Shown here piece by piece: positions 16,913 to 25,459 of a stretch of DNA of 64,000 bases (the stretch's first letter is position 1; the number at the start of each line of letters is the position of its first letter). The translations under genes and the position numbers were made by a program. Source of the stretch: an uncultured Eubacterium sp. (lineage in GTDB: Bacteria > Bacillota > Clostridia > Oscillospirales > Acutalibacteraceae); the NCBI GenBank assembly GCA_900542875.1, contig UQPH01000001.1, positions 1 to 64,000 of the forward strand, written 5' to 3'. The notes below the pieces were generated by a model. That model worked only from the letters and a program-made list of their open reading frames with translations. It made no database searches and had not been told where the DNA came from.

Positions 16913-18532
16913 TTATTTTTTATTCTTCATTCTTTCTGCGGCGGCGGTTACAAAACCTCTGAACAGCGGATGCGGTTTGTTAGGTCTTGACTTAAATTCC
17001 GGATGGAACTGACATGCAACAAACCATGGGTGGTCGGGCAGTTCAATCATTTCCACTATATGATTGTCGGGGCTTGTTCCGGCAAATATCATACCGCCCT
17101 GCAAAAGGCTGTCTCTGTAATCGTTGTTGACCTCGTATCTGTGACGGTGACGCTCAAAAATTTCTTTTTCTCCGTAAAGCTGATATGATTTTGATTTTTC
17201 ATTAAGAATACAGGGATACTGTCCGAGTCTGAGCGTTCCGCCGAGGTTGGATATATTTTTCTTTTCGGGAAGAATGTCGATGAGCGGAAACGGAGTTTCG
17301 GGATTTATCTCTGCCGAGTTCGCACCCTGCATGTTGAGTACATTTCTTGCAAATTCGATAATTGCAATTTGCATACCCAGGCAAATTCCGAGGTACGGAA
17401 TACCGTGAGTTCTTGCATAGTTAGCGGCGAGAATCTTGCCCTCTATTCCTCTGCTGCCGAAGCCGCCCGGAACAAGTATGCCGTCCATATCGCCGAGAAT
17501 TTCGTCGAGGTTTGCATCGTCTGCTTCAAGGCTTTCGCTGTCTATCCAATGAATGTCTACGGCGCTCATAGTGGAAATTCCGCCGTGCTTTAATGCCTCG
17601 TTTACGCTGATGTAACTGTCGTGGAGTTCAACGTATTTTCCTACCAGTGCGATTTTAACCGTTTGTTTTGGGTTTCTGAGCGCATAGAGCATTTCCTCCC
17701 AGTCGCTCAAATCCTGATTAGGTGCGTCAATGCCGAGTTTTTTCATAACTACTTCGTCCATTTTCTGCTCTTTGAGCATCATCGGTACGGCGTAGAGAAT
17801 GTCGCAGTTATTGTTTTCGATTACACATTCCTTGCTTACATTGCAGAAGAGTGCGATTTTGTTCTTAATATCGTCGGTCAGCGGGTGCTCTGTTCTGCAT
17901 ACGATAATGTCCGGCTGAATGCCCAAGGCGAGCATTTCTTTAACCGAATGCTGTGTCGGCTTGCTTTTAAGTTCGTCCGATGCCGCAAGATACGGTACGA
18001 GTGTAACATGGATAAATACGCAGTTTTCTCTGCCGTATTCTACCGCAAACTGACGGATTGCCTCAAGGAAGGGCTGGCTTTCTATATCGCCGATTGTGCC
18101 TCCGATTTCAACAAGGCATACATCAGCACCTGTTTCGGCGTTTCGTGAAATATATCTTTTTATTTCATTTGTTACATGAGGAATGATTTGTATCGTCTGG
18201 CCGCCGTAAACGCCCTTACGCTCATCGGAAATTACCTTCCAGTAAACTCTGCCCGAGGTGAGGTTAGAGTTTTGCGACAGGCTCTCGTCTATAAATCTTT
18301 CGTAGTGTCCGAGGTCAAGGTCGGTTTCCGCTCCGTCGTCGGTAACAAAAACTTCGCCGTGCTGAACGGGATTCATTGTGCCCGGGTCAACATTGAGATA
18401 GGGGTCGAGCTTTTGTGCCGTTACCTTTAAGCCTCTTGATTTGAGCAGTCTGCCCAAGGATGCCGCAGTAATTCCTTTTCCCAGACCGGAGACAACGCCG
18501 CCGGTGATGAATATGTATTTTTGTTTACTCAT
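16913..18532 (-). CDS. pyrG: CTP synthase
   Basis: 539-residue CTP synthase, which aminates UTP to CTP with glutamine. The N-terminal synthetase domain opens [16 protein letters not shown]. The C-terminal class I glutaminase has the nucleophile loop LGICLGMQ and the His/Glu pair in CQFHPEF. Full length. GGGGAGGACAAATT precedes the ATG. It sits behind a leader that contains a complete intrinsic terminator 45 bp before the start, so expression is probably attenuated. Confidence 0.98.
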   Translation of the reverse strand: MSKQKYIFITGGVVSGLGKGITAASLGRLLKSRGLKVTAQKLDPYLNVDPGTMNPVQHGEVFVTDDGAETDLDLGHYERFIDESLSQNSNLTSGRVYWKVISDERKGVYGGQTIQIIPHVTNEIKRYISRNAETGADVCLVEIGGTIGDIESQPFLEAIRQFAVEYGRENCVFIHVTLVPYLAASDELKSKPTQHSVKEMLALGIQPDIIVCRTEHPLTDDIKNKIALFCNVSKECVIENNNCDILYAVPMMLKEQKMDEVVMKKLGIDAPNQDLSDWEEMLYALRNPKQTVKIALVGKYVELHDSYISVNEALKHGGISTMSAVDIHWIDSESLEADDANLDEILGDMDGILVPGGFGSRGIEGKILAANYARTHGIPYLGICLGMQIAIIEFARNVLNMQGANSAEINPETPFPLIDILPEKKNISNLGGTLRLGQYPCILNEKSKSYQLYGEKEIFERHRHRYEVNNDYRDSLLQGGMIFAGTSPDNHIVEMIELPDHPWFVACQFHPEFKSRPNKPHPLFRGFVTAAAERMKNKK

Positions 18533-18573
18533 AATTTGTCCTCCCCGATAATTATTAAGTCAAAAATAAAATG

Positions 18574-18630
18574 ATAAAAAACAGAAAAGACAGCTGTACC
18601 GCTCAAATGGAGTCGTACAACCGTCTGTAC
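18574..18630 (-). promoter_or_regulatory. pyrG leader attenuator (terminator hairpin between promoter and gene)
   Basis: Minus-strand 12-bp stem AGACGGTTGTAC/GTACAGCTGTCT (with G-U pairs) followed by TTTTCTGTTTTTT. It starts within a few bases of the predicted RNA 5' end, which reads AAGTACAGACGG. The B. subtilis pyrG mechanism needs a GGGCU start, not seen here. The same 5' sequence opens the DUF1846 leader at 22728. It could instead be only the sleB terminator, but no other pyrG promoter is visible below it. Confidence 0.6.
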
Positions 18631-18636
18631 TTAATT

Positions 18637-18665
18637 ATTATAAACCTCGTTTTGTCATAAATCAA
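18637..18665 (-). promoter_or_regulatory. Promoter of pyrG
   Basis: Minus strand TTGATT (18665-18660), 17-bp spacer, TATAAT (18642-18637), located after the sleB stop and before the attenuator hairpin. Confidence 0.7.
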
Positions 18666-18684
18666 TACCTTTTTGAAATTTTTT

Positions 18685-19392
18685 TCAGATACAGAATTTA
18701 TGCGAGCCTATGGTTTTTATTACCGTTCTTGAGTGCATAAAAGAGTCATTTGTTTTTGCGGGGTTAAAATAGTAGATTGCGCCGCCCGACGGGTCCCATC
18801 CGTTGAGTGCGTCCCTTGCCGCACGCTTTGACGACTCTGCCACTGCCTGATACCAGTTTGAATCGTTTACGCAGGAAAACGCTCCCTTTTGGTACACCAC
18901 TCCCGAGAGCGAATCGGGAAAACTCGGATGCGCCACTCTGTTGAGTATTACCGCACCTACTGCCACCTGTCCTTCGTAACTTTCGCCTCTTGCCTCTGCC
19001 GATATTACTTTGGCGAGCAGTTCAATATCCGCATCCGAATACGAGCCCGAACCATTGCCTGACGACGAGTTTCCGAGCCCCAAATAAAGCAGGGTGGTTT
19101 TTCCGCATATGCCGTCGGCAGTCAAGCCGCAGCTTTTTTGAAAAGAGATGACTGCGGACTTTGTTTTTGAACCGTATATTCCGTCTATTTCACCCTTGTA
19201 GTATCCCAGTTCTTTGAGTTTTTTCTGAATGCTCTTTACCTCGTTTCCAGTCGAGCCTTGTCGGGCGACGGCGTAGACGCTTTCCTCTTTTATAAAATTG
19301 TTATAAATTTCGTACCCTGCAAAGCACATGGCGCATATTACGCCGAGCGCAACCAAAATTACGGTCATATTTTTGCCTATTCTTTTAAGCAT
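18685..19392 (-). CDS. sleB: Spore cortex-lytic enzyme, SleB type
   Basis: 235 residues: an N-terminal membrane/signal segment (about 9-28), a peptidoglycan-binding domain (GSTGNEVKSIQKKLKELGYY, repeated-helix type, about 46-107), a Ser/Gly linker, and a C-terminal Hydrolase_2 domain (LLAKVISAEARGESYEGQVA, VILNRV). SleB degrades cortex peptidoglycan during germination, so the organism likely sporulates. YpeB, its usual partner, is absent; instead a 92-aa protein is encoded 13 bp upstream. CwlJ-like enzymes share the catalytic domain but lack the PG-binding part. Confidence 0.88.
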   Translation of the reverse strand: MLKRIGKNMTVILVALGVICAMCFAGYEIYNNFIKEESVYAVARQGSTGNEVKSIQKKLKELGYYKGEIDGIYGSKTKSAVISFQKSCGLTADGICGKTTLLYLGLGNSSSGNGSGSYSDADIELLAKVISAEARGESYEGQVAVGAVILNRVAHPSFPDSLSGVVYQKGAFSCVNDSNWYQAVAESSKRAARDALNGWDPSGGAIYYFNPAKTNDSFMHSRTVIKTIGSHKFCI

Positions 19393-19405
19393 AACTTACA
19401 CCTCG

Positions 19406-19684
19406 TTATAAAATAAAATCGTTTATTATAAAGCAAAGAGCGCATCCCGCCAGTGCGCCCAAGCCTGACATGGCAATAAAGGAGAATATTTTTTCTTTTG
19501 TTATTTTGCTTTTCGGCGGCTTCAGTGCGGTATTCCGGCTGATTTTTTCCGCTTCTTCTTTCAGTTTTTCGCTGTCCCTGACGGGTGATGACGAACGAAC
19601 GAAGAATATTATTTTTTCAAAATACGGAGACTCCGTGTTTGTCACCTCTAAAATTTGTTTGTTGACTCCTTTTAGCATTGTCAT
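19406..19684 (-). CDS. Small membrane protein upstream of sleB, unknown function
   Basis: 92 residues. The soluble N-terminus (MTMLKGVNKQILEVTNTES) contains a hydrophobic strand KIIFFVRS; a basic linker follows, and one C-terminal membrane segment (IAMSGLGALAGCALCFII). Not a recognised family. It is cotranscribed with sleB 13 bp downstream, at the place where other spore formers put a SleB partner, so a role in spore assembly or germination is a guess from context. GGAAAATG supplies a weak RBS. Confidence 0.7.
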   Translation of the reverse strand: MTMLKGVNKQILEVTNTESPYFEKIIFFVRSSSPVRDSEKLKEEAEKISRNTALKPPKSKITKEKIFSFIAMSGLGALAGCALCFIINDFIL

Positions 19685-20084
19685 TTTCCTTCCGAATGTT
19701 AAAATTTTGCTTTTTAATTATACAAATAGTGTTAGATAAAAGCAGGAAATTTATTCATTTACGATGTGATAATTTTTGTTGAAAATTATATAAAATTAAC
19801 GCTTGACACAGACTTATTATAACCAAATGTAATATCTCTATCGAATTGATAAATGTGGAAAACTCGGTGGAAAATGTGCAAAACTTTGCCCCAAATGGCT
19901 ATATTTACTATGTTTTCTATGTTGAAAACTTAAAATATGCCGATGTTTCAACATTTTACACATAGTTTTCAACAAATTACAAAATTAAATTTTTTTGTAT
20001 AATTTGCTATATTTTACTTTCAGTCTTGACAAAAAAATGCTATAATCGATTTATTACAAACAGTGAAATTCGGAGCCATAAAAA
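19685..20084. other. 400-bp gene-free region with repeated TGTTGAAAA motifs
   Basis: A+T-rich gap between the divergent sleB and ogg units with no ORF. TGTTGAAAA occurs at 19777-19785 and 19920-19928 and inverted at 19965-19973, with a shorter inverted ATGTTGAAA at 19946-19954. TGTGGAAAA and GGTGGAAAA (19854, 19866) resemble relaxed DnaA boxes (TTTTCCACA on the other strand). 19919-19954 can form a 9-bp hairpin. The role is unknown: regulator sites or a DnaA-binding locus are both possible. Confidence 0.55.
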
Positions 20085-20903
20085 ATGAATTTTGAGACAG
20101 CGGACAATAATATAATTGTAAGGGGCATTAAATGCCTCGACCTTGACCTGACTCTCGACTGCGGACAGGCATTTAGGTGGCAAAGACAGGATGACGGCTC
20201 GTACAAGGGCGTTGCAATGAATCACTTTCTGCATATAGAAAAATCGGGTGATGACCTTATTTTTTATAATACAAGCGAAAAAGTTTTCAATGAAGTGTGG
20301 CGAGGCTACTTCGACCTTGATAAGGATTACGATAAAATCTGCGAGCGACTGAAAAACGACAGCCTGCTTTCCTCTGCCATTGACGAATATTACGGTATAA
20401 GAATACTTAATCAGGACAGTTGGGAGGCACTCGTGTCTTTCGTCATCAGCCAGCAGAATAACATAAAGAGAATAAAGCTGATTATTTCCCGACTTTGCAA
20501 AACATACGGCGAGAAACTGTGTGACGGTTGGTATTCATTTCCGTCTGTCGAAACTTTGTCAAAACTCGGCACAGAAGATTTTGAGGCACTCGGGCTCGGC
20601 TATCGTGCAAAATATTTATACCGCCTTGCAAGAGATGTGCAAAGCGGCGAAATCGATTTGGACTATATTAAATCACTGCCGATGAATGAGGCGAAAAAAG
20701 AATTGCTGAAAATTTACGGGGTCGGCGAGAAGGTGGCAAACTGCGTTTTGCTTTTCGGTATGCAGTTTTATGAGTGCTGTCCTATTGACGTCTGGATGAA
20801 GAGGGTTATGGATTATTATCCAAACGGCTTACCCGACTGTTTTAAGGGAATAGAGGGTATAGCCCAGCAGTATCTTTTTCATTGGGCAAGAAATAATTTG
20901 TGA
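20085..20903 (+). CDS. ogg: 8-oxoguanine DNA glycosylase (OGG1-type)
   Basis: 272-residue bifunctional glycosylase/AP lyase that removes 8-oxoG. The N-terminal OGG_N domain has LTLDCGQAFRW; the HhH-GPD domain contains SQQNNIKRI, hairpin IYGVGEKVANCVLLF (with the Schiff-base Lys) and the catalytic Asp in CPIDVWMKR. It is the AlkA/OGG1-like clade found in Clostridia rather than MutM. Start ATG behind CGGAG. rsmE follows after 9 bp, so the two are cotranscribed. Confidence 0.9.
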   Translation: MNFETADNNIIVRGIKCLDLDLTLDCGQAFRWQRQDDGSYKGVAMNHFLHIEKSGDDLIFYNTSEKVFNEVWRGYFDLDKDYDKICERLKNDSLLSSAIDEYYGIRILNQDSWEALVSFVISQQNNIKRIKLIISRLCKTYGEKLCDGWYSFPSVETLSKLGTEDFEALGLGYRAKYLYRLARDVQSGEIDLDYIKSLPMNEAKKELLKIYGVGEKVANCVLLFGMQFYECCPIDVWMKRVMDYYPNGLPDCFKGIEGIAQQYLFHWARNNL

Positions 20904-20912
20904 GGATTAAAA

Positions 20913-21635
20913 ATGCAAAGATTGTTTTTAGATGAAATATCGGGCGAGGAGGTTATTCTTGACTCAGAGCAGTCACGCCATATCGCAAAATCGCTTAGAA
21001 TGAGAGTCGGCGATATGCTTATGCTCTGCGACGGAGAGGGCAACGATTACGGCAGTATTATCGAGGAGATTACAAAGGACGCCGTTCGGCTGAAAATTTG
21101 CTATAAGCAGGCAAGCGAGCAGGAACCCGACTGCCGTGTTACGATTTATCAGGGCGTGCCAAAAGGCAGTAAATTCGAGGATATTATCCAAAAATGCGTT
21201 GAACTCGGAGTAACGAGAATTGTTCCGACTCTGACGAAAAGATGCGTTTCCCGTCCAGATGAAAAATCGGGAGCAAAGAAAAATGTGCGTTATAATAAGA
21301 TTGCACTTGAGGCGGCACAGCAAAGCGGCAGAGGAATTGTGCCCGAAATCGCAGAGATGAAAACGCTTGTTCAGGCGGTAGCAGAGGATGACAGCGAGAT
21401 TAAAATTGTTTTTTACGAGGGCGGCGGCGCACCGCTTCGTGATATAATTAATTCTGATGTAAAAAGCGTTTCGGTATATATCGGTCCCGAGGGCGGATTT
21501 GAAGCGGATGAGGTTGAATTGATTGAAAAATCGGGCGGCGTTCGTGCAACCCTCGGAAAACGAATTCTGCGTACCCAAACCGCACCTGTCGCCGCATTAA
21601 CGGCAATAATGCTTTTGACTGATAATTTGGAGTGA
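20913..21635 (+). CDS. rsmE: 16S rRNA (uracil-1498-N3)-methyltransferase RsmE
   Basis: 240-residue SPOUT methyltransferase. An N-terminal PUA-like domain (SRHIAKSLRMRVGD) precedes the knotted SAM-binding region with YIGPEGGF and LGKRILRTQTAPVAAL, both diagnostic. It makes m3U1498 in 16S rRNA. The stop codon abuts what looks like the decayed 3' end of a small toxin gene (21635-21658). Confidence 0.95.
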   Translation: MQRLFLDEISGEEVILDSEQSRHIAKSLRMRVGDMLMLCDGEGNDYGSIIEEITKDAVRLKICYKQASEQEPDCRVTIYQGVPKGSKFEDIIQKCVELGVTRIVPTLTKRCVSRPDEKSGAKKNVRYNKIALEAAQQSGRGIVPEIAEMKTLVQAVAEDDSEIKIVFYEGGGAPLRDIINSDVKSVSVYIGPEGGFEADEVELIEKSGGVRATLGKRILRTQTAPVAALTAIMLLTDNLE

Positions 21636-21658
21636 CATATTAAGCATAAAAAAATAAC
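21635..21658 (+). pseudogene. Remnant of type I toxin 3' end (locus C)
   Basis: ACATATTA-GC-ATAAAAAA-AATAACCGC, fused to the end of rsmE, aligns with small gaps to the codons YILAIKKK-stop and following TAACCGC of toxin A. The reading frame, start and promoter of the toxin are gone. The alignment is short, so the call leans on the intact antitoxin facing it. Confidence 0.5.
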
Positions 21659-21743
21659 CGCCCTACAGCCCGCTAAAGTGTAGAGTGGTTATTTAATCAC
21701 ATATGACATCGGACTAACCGTCTATCCGATAAGCCCTTTGTTC
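21645..21743 (-). ncRNA. Orphan antitoxin RNA C
   Basis: Minus-strand RNA of about 100 nt from a consensus promoter to a strong terminator (AAATAACC...GGTTATTTTTTT). It keeps the GATAGACGGT loop motif and overall layout of antitoxins A and B, but no toxin gene opposes it. It may be a relic, or an anti-toxin able to act in trans on the other two loci. Confidence 0.75.
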
Positions 21744-21749
21744 ATTTTC

Positions 21750-21778
21750 ATTATACATTCATCTGTTTATTTTGTCAA
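21750..21778 (-). promoter_or_regulatory. Promoter of orphan antitoxin RNA C
   Basis: Minus strand TTGACA (21778-21773), 17-bp spacer, TATAAT (21755-21750). Fully consensus, so the RNA is probably still made. Confidence 0.88.
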
Positions 21779-21787
21779 TATATATAC

Positions 21788-21816
21788 TTGACAACAAATA
21801 TAATTTGGTGTATATT
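21788..21816 (+). promoter_or_regulatory. Promoter of the FMN riboswitch-ribU unit
   Basis: TTGACA, 17-bp spacer, TATATT, just before the RFN element and only 10 bp from the divergent antitoxin C promoter. Confidence 0.88.
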
Positions 21817-21831
21817 GATTTTACAAAATAT

Positions 21832-21945
21832 TTCGGGGCGAGGTGAAATTCCTCACCGGTGGTACAGTCCACGACCTGCCGAAAGGCGGCTGACTCGGTG
21901 AAATTCCGAGACCGACGGTTAAAGTCCGGATAAGAGAAATCATAT
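21832..21945 (+). promoter_or_regulatory. FMN riboswitch (RFN element)
   Basis: Carries the conserved RFN blocks in order: GGGGCGAGGTGAAATTCC, CACCGGTGGTACAGTCC, GACCTGCCGAAAGGC, TGACTCGGTGAAATTCCGAG, CCGACGGTTAAAGTCCGGAT and closing AGAGAA. It senses FMN and shuts off the riboflavin importer that follows. Confidence 0.97.
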
Positions 21946-21982
21946 TTGTAATTTGCGATTTATCGCAAACTATGACTGTTCG

Positions 21983-22015
21983 CCCTAATGCTTTTTGCGT
22001 TAGGGTTTTCTCTTT
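21983..22015 (+). terminator. Expression-platform terminator of the FMN riboswitch
   Basis: CCCTAATGC-TTTTT-GCGTTAGGG hairpin followed by TTTTCTCTTT, between the aptamer and the ribU start. FMN binding is expected to favour it. Confidence 0.9.
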
Positions 22016-22044
22016 GCCGTCCCCACGGCAGAAAGGGAATTATT

Positions 22045-22644
22045 ATGTCAGAAAAAAAGAAACCAACCTCTTACAAAACGCATTTGATTGTCGGATGCGG
22101 AATGCTTGCCGCTGCGGCAACCGCCTTGCAGTATTTGGAGATTCCGTCACCGGTGAGCTTTATTGCGCTTGACTTTTCGGATTTGCCTGCGCTTCTCGGT
22201 GCTTTTGCTTACGGTCCGATAGCGGGTGTGTTTATCGAGCTTGTTAAGAATTTAATCCACCTTGCAGTCAGCAAAAGCGGATATGTCGGCGAGCTGTCGA
22301 ACTTCATTCTCGGCTCTGTTTTCACCCTTACGGCAGGATTGATTTATAAAAAGAAAAAGACGAAGAAAAGCGCTATCTTAGGCGGTATAATAGGTGCGCT
22401 GATTATGGCTGTTGTCAGTTATCCGTCAAACCTCTTTGTTGTTTATCCGTTTTATTATAATTTTATGCCGAAAGAGGCGGTGCTTGGGGTTTATCAGGCA
22501 CTCTTTAAGGTAAACAGCATCGAGATGGCGATTTTGATTTATAATGTGCCGTTTACATTTATCAAAGGCTTAATCAGCGTTGCCGTATCGGCATTGATTT
22601 ATAAGCCGCTCAGACCGTTCCTAAAAGGAAAGAACAAAAAGTAA
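22045..22644 (+). CDS. ribU: ECF transporter S component RibU (riboflavin uptake)
   Basis: 199-residue membrane protein with five to six hydrophobic helices. LDFSDLPALLGAFAYGPIAG is the S-component signature of RibU, and the FMN riboswitch upstream fixes the substrate as riboflavin. It needs the shared EcfA-A'-T energising module, which is not in this window. Start at ATG 22045 behind AGAAAGGGAA; a longer upstream frame would overlap the riboswitch terminator. Confidence 0.95.
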   Translation: MSEKKKPTSYKTHLIVGCGMLAAAATALQYLEIPSPVSFIALDFSDLPALLGAFAYGPIAGVFIELVKNLIHLAVSKSGYVGELSNFILGSVFTLTAGLIYKKKKTKKSAILGGIIGALIMAVVSYPSNLFVVYPFYYNFMPKEAVLGVYQALFKVNSIEMAILIYNVPFTFIKGLISVAVSALIYKPLRPFLKGKNKK

Positions 22645-22692
22645 ACCGAAAACCCGATAATAAATTTTTTATACTTATCTTATATTTATCTA

Positions 22693-22721
22693 TTGAAAAG
22701 TTCCTCTCCATACTTTATAAT
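22693..22721 (+). promoter_or_regulatory. Promoter of the DUF1846 gene
   Basis: TTGAAA, 17-bp spacer, TATAAT. Confidence 0.85.
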
Positions 22722-22727
22722 AGATAA

Positions 22728-22763
22728 GTACAGACGGATGTTTTGTGCATCCGTCTTTTCTTT
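22728..22763 (+). promoter_or_regulatory. DUF1846 leader attenuator
   Basis: The RNA begins AAGTACAGACGG and immediately folds AGACGGATG/CATCCGTCT with TTTTCTTTTT after it: an intrinsic terminator at the very start of the transcript, before the gene. The first 12 nt and their distance from the -10 box match the pyrG leader. Confidence 0.7.
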
Positions 22764-22786
22764 TTATTACGGAAAGAGGGATAAGA

Positions 22787-24241
22787 ATGTATAAAATCGG
22801 CTTTGACAACGATAAATATTTGTCTATGCAGTCCGAAAGAATTAAGGAGCGTATAGCAGAATTTGGCGGAAAATTGTATTTGGAATTCGGCGGAAAGTTG
22901 TTTGACGATTATCACGCAAGCAGAGTTTTGCCCGGATTTTTACCCGACAGCAAACTTCAAATGCTTCTTCAACTAAAGGACAAGGCTGAAATTGTCGTTG
23001 TAATAAGTGCAGAGGATATAGAAAAAAACAAAATCAGAGGCGACCTCGGAATTACATATGATGTTGATGTGTTCAGACTTATTAAGGCGTTTGAGGAAAG
23101 GGGACTCTTTGTCGGCAGTGTTTGCCTTACAAAATATACCGCTACGCCTAAGGTAAAGGCTTTTGAGGAAAAATTAAAAAATGCAAATATTAAGGCTTAT
23201 CATCATTATTTAATCGACGGCTACCCAAATAACATTTCTAAGATTGTGTCCGACGAAGGTTACGGCAAGAATGATTACATCGAGACAGAGAGAGAACTTG
23301 TTATAATTACCGCTCCGGGTCCGGGCAGCGGAAAGATGGCCACCTGCCTTTCCCAACTTTATCACGAGAACAAGAGAGGAATTAAGGCAGGTTACGCTAA
23401 GTTTGAGACATTCCCGATTTGGAGCATTCCGCTTAATCATCCCGTTAATATTGCATACGAGGCGGCAACTGCCGACCTTAACGATGTCAATATGATAGAC
23501 CCGTGGCATCTTGAGGCTTATGGTGAAACTACGGTTAATTACAATCGTGATGTGGAAATCTTCCCTGTTCTTAAAGCGACTTTTGATAAAATTTACGGCA
23601 AGTGCCCTTATAAATCGCCTACTGATATGGGCGTAAATATGGCAGGAAATTGTATATTTGACGATGAGGCTGTCTCAAATGCATCAAAGGACGAGATTAT
23701 TCGTCGTTACTTTACCGCAAAGCGTAACAAGAAGCATGGAGCAAAGAACGATAACGAAATTTACAAGCTCGAACTTTTGCTCAATAACGCAGGTATAACA
23801 TCGGCAGACAGAAAATGCGTTGCCGCCGCCGAGAATTTGGCGCATGAGACCGATGCTCCTGCCGCAGCGATTGAACTTGCGGATGGCAGACTCATTACCG
23901 GTAAGACTTCCGTTCTTATGGGCTGTGCGAGTGCGTCTATGCTTAATGCACTTAAGGCGTTGGCAGGAATCGAGGACATTACGCTTATTGACCCCGAGGT
24001 TATTAAACCTATTGAGGATTTGAAAACCCAGCATCTCGGCGCAAACAATCCTCAGCTTCATATTAATGAAATTTTGATTGCGCTTTCAATTTCCGCCGTT
24101 ACGGACAAAAACGCAGAATTTGCCCTTAAACAACTCGATAATCTTAAGCACAGCGAAATGCATTGCTCCGTAATGCTCTCCGAGGTGGACGAAAAGGTTA
24201 TTAAGGAGTTGGGCATTCGTCTGACCTGTAATGACAGATAA
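22787..24241 (+). CDS. DUF1846 domain protein
   Basis: 484-residue cytoplasmic protein of the DUF1846 family, widespread in Firmicutes; biochemical role not established. Starts MYKIGFDNDKYLSMQSERI and has the P-loop-like ITAPGPGSGKMATCLSQLYHE (near 180) and the RRYF..KRNKKHG region typical of the family. Length normal. RBS GAAAGAGGG. Monocistronic with its own promoter and leader terminator, ended by the hairpin at 24275. The shared leader with pyrG could hint at a link to nucleotide status (inference only). Confidence 0.85.
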   Translation: MYKIGFDNDKYLSMQSERIKERIAEFGGKLYLEFGGKLFDDYHASRVLPGFLPDSKLQMLLQLKDKAEIVVVISAEDIEKNKIRGDLGITYDVDVFRLIKAFEERGLFVGSVCLTKYTATPKVKAFEEKLKNANIKAYHHYLIDGYPNNISKIVSDEGYGKNDYIETERELVIITAPGPGSGKMATCLSQLYHENKRGIKAGYAKFETFPIWSIPLNHPVNIAYEAATADLNDVNMIDPWHLEAYGETTVNYNRDVEIFPVLKATFDKIYGKCPYKSPTDMGVNMAGNCIFDDEAVSNASKDEIIRRYFTAKRNKKHGAKNDNEIYKLELLLNNAGITSADRKCVAAAENLAHETDAPAAAIELADGRLITGKTSVLMGCASASMLNALKALAGIEDITLIDPEVIKPIEDLKTQHLGANNPQLHINEILIALSISAVTDKNAEFALKQLDNLKHSEMHCSVMLSEVDEKVIKELGIRLTCNDR

Positions 24242-24274
24242 TAAAGGTTTATATTTGAATTGATAAAATTTATC

Positions 24275-24305
24275 GTAGGGGCGAACTGTGTTCGCCTCTT
24301 TTTTT
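24275..24305 (+). terminator. Terminator formed by a dispersed repeat
   Basis: GGCGAAC-TGT-GTTCGCC followed by TCTTTTTTTG. The sequence GTAGGGGCGAACTGTGTTCGCC is one member of a dispersed family (see 32041, 61145) here serving as terminator. Confidence 0.7.
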
Positions 24306-24459
24306 GCACTGCTTCTTAAAGAGCGTTCTTGCTATCGGGTGTTTATTGATTTTAGCCAATAAACGGATAATTTTTTTGTTTAGTTTGGAAATAGAACGGC
24401 GGATATTATAATGCTATAATTTTATTATATACATTATAATAACGAATGGATTTGAGATT

Positions 24460-25344
24460 ATGAGTTATTTACCATGCGAACTTTGCTGTCTTGTGCGAGA
24501 AAATAATGATGTCACCGACGTATTGAAAGCCGCCGCAGATGACCATTTGGCTGCGGTTGCGCTCGTCGGAGCAGAGGGAAACAGTGACATTCTGCCGACT
24601 GTTCGCACCGAGAATTTTCGTTTTGACGGTTGCGGAGTTACGGCACTCGGCGCTCACGCAACGCTTGACGGTACGGCAAATGCCGATGAAACGGTTTCGG
24701 CGATTAAGGCGTACGGCGGAGTTGCAGGCATTTTTCTCTGCGACGGTGACGGGGAGCAGGCTGTAAGAAACTGGAGAAATGTTGATTTTCTCCGGATTTG
24801 GCAAGGTGCTTTTTCGTTTTATAATACCTATAACGATAAAGCGTTTGCGTTGTGGAATTCGCTGCTGGATAAAGGGTATCACATTGCGTGCACCTATGCC
24901 CGTGATACCGATGACGAGCCCGACACAGACGCTCACTACGGCTGTACCTATGTGGATATAGACGGCGAGGTGAACGAGCAGAGCGTGCTTCGTGGTGTTC
25001 GTATGGGAAAAACCGTTGCTTCGACCGGAGCAAAATTTTTCTTCAGAGTGCACCAAAAGGGCAATACATACTCTATCGGCGAAACCATGAAAAAGGGCAA
25101 TGCCGTTTTCAGCTTCTTTACCGACCTTCATTCACGAGAAAAGAATGCAGGCAAAGAGGAAGTAGAATATAAGATTATTAAGGTTATCACAAACGGCGGC
25201 GAGGAGGCTTTAATCGCCGATGCAAAGGAAAGACATATTTATCTTAACCTGAAGAAAAATCATTGGTACCGTGCGGAACTTTGGGGCACGGTTGACGGAG
25301 TGAATAAAATCTTAGCCGTCACCTCTCCGATATATACAGCATAA
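24460..25344 (+). CDS. PHP/CehA-like protein of unknown function
   Basis: 294 residues. The N-terminal half resembles a PHP metallo-phosphoesterase scaffold with weak metal motifs; ARDTDDEPDTDAHYGCTYVD (about 149-168) resembles the DAH segment of CehA/McbA enzymes, and VASTGAKFFF the segment after it. Many of the usual His/Asp ligands near the N-terminus are not evident, so it may be inactive or bind metal differently. No signal peptide. Monocistronic; candidate -10 TATAAT near 24397. Function not assigned. Confidence 0.65.
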   Translation: MSYLPCELCCLVRENNDVTDVLKAAADDHLAAVALVGAEGNSDILPTVRTENFRFDGCGVTALGAHATLDGTANADETVSAIKAYGGVAGIFLCDGDGEQAVRNWRNVDFLRIWQGAFSFYNTYNDKAFALWNSLLDKGYHIACTYARDTDDEPDTDAHYGCTYVDIDGEVNEQSVLRGVRMGKTVASTGAKFFFRVHQKGNTYSIGETMKKGNAVFSFFTDLHSREKNAGKEEVEYKIIKVITNGGEEALIADAKERHIYLNLKKNHWYRAELWGTVDGVNKILAVTSPIYTA

Positions 25345-25459
25345 ACATAAAATAATTTGGCATTTTTCTGTTTTAAGCCGATTAAAACACAGCATAAATA
25401 TTTTTTATGCTTATTACAAAATTGCTTAAAACTTTCTATTGTAAAGACTGTTCGCCTTG

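Noticed and set aside
19800..20000. Possible chromosomal oriC
   Set aside because: Only two relaxed DnaA-like words, no dnaA/dnaN nearby; the gene order places oriC to the left of the window.
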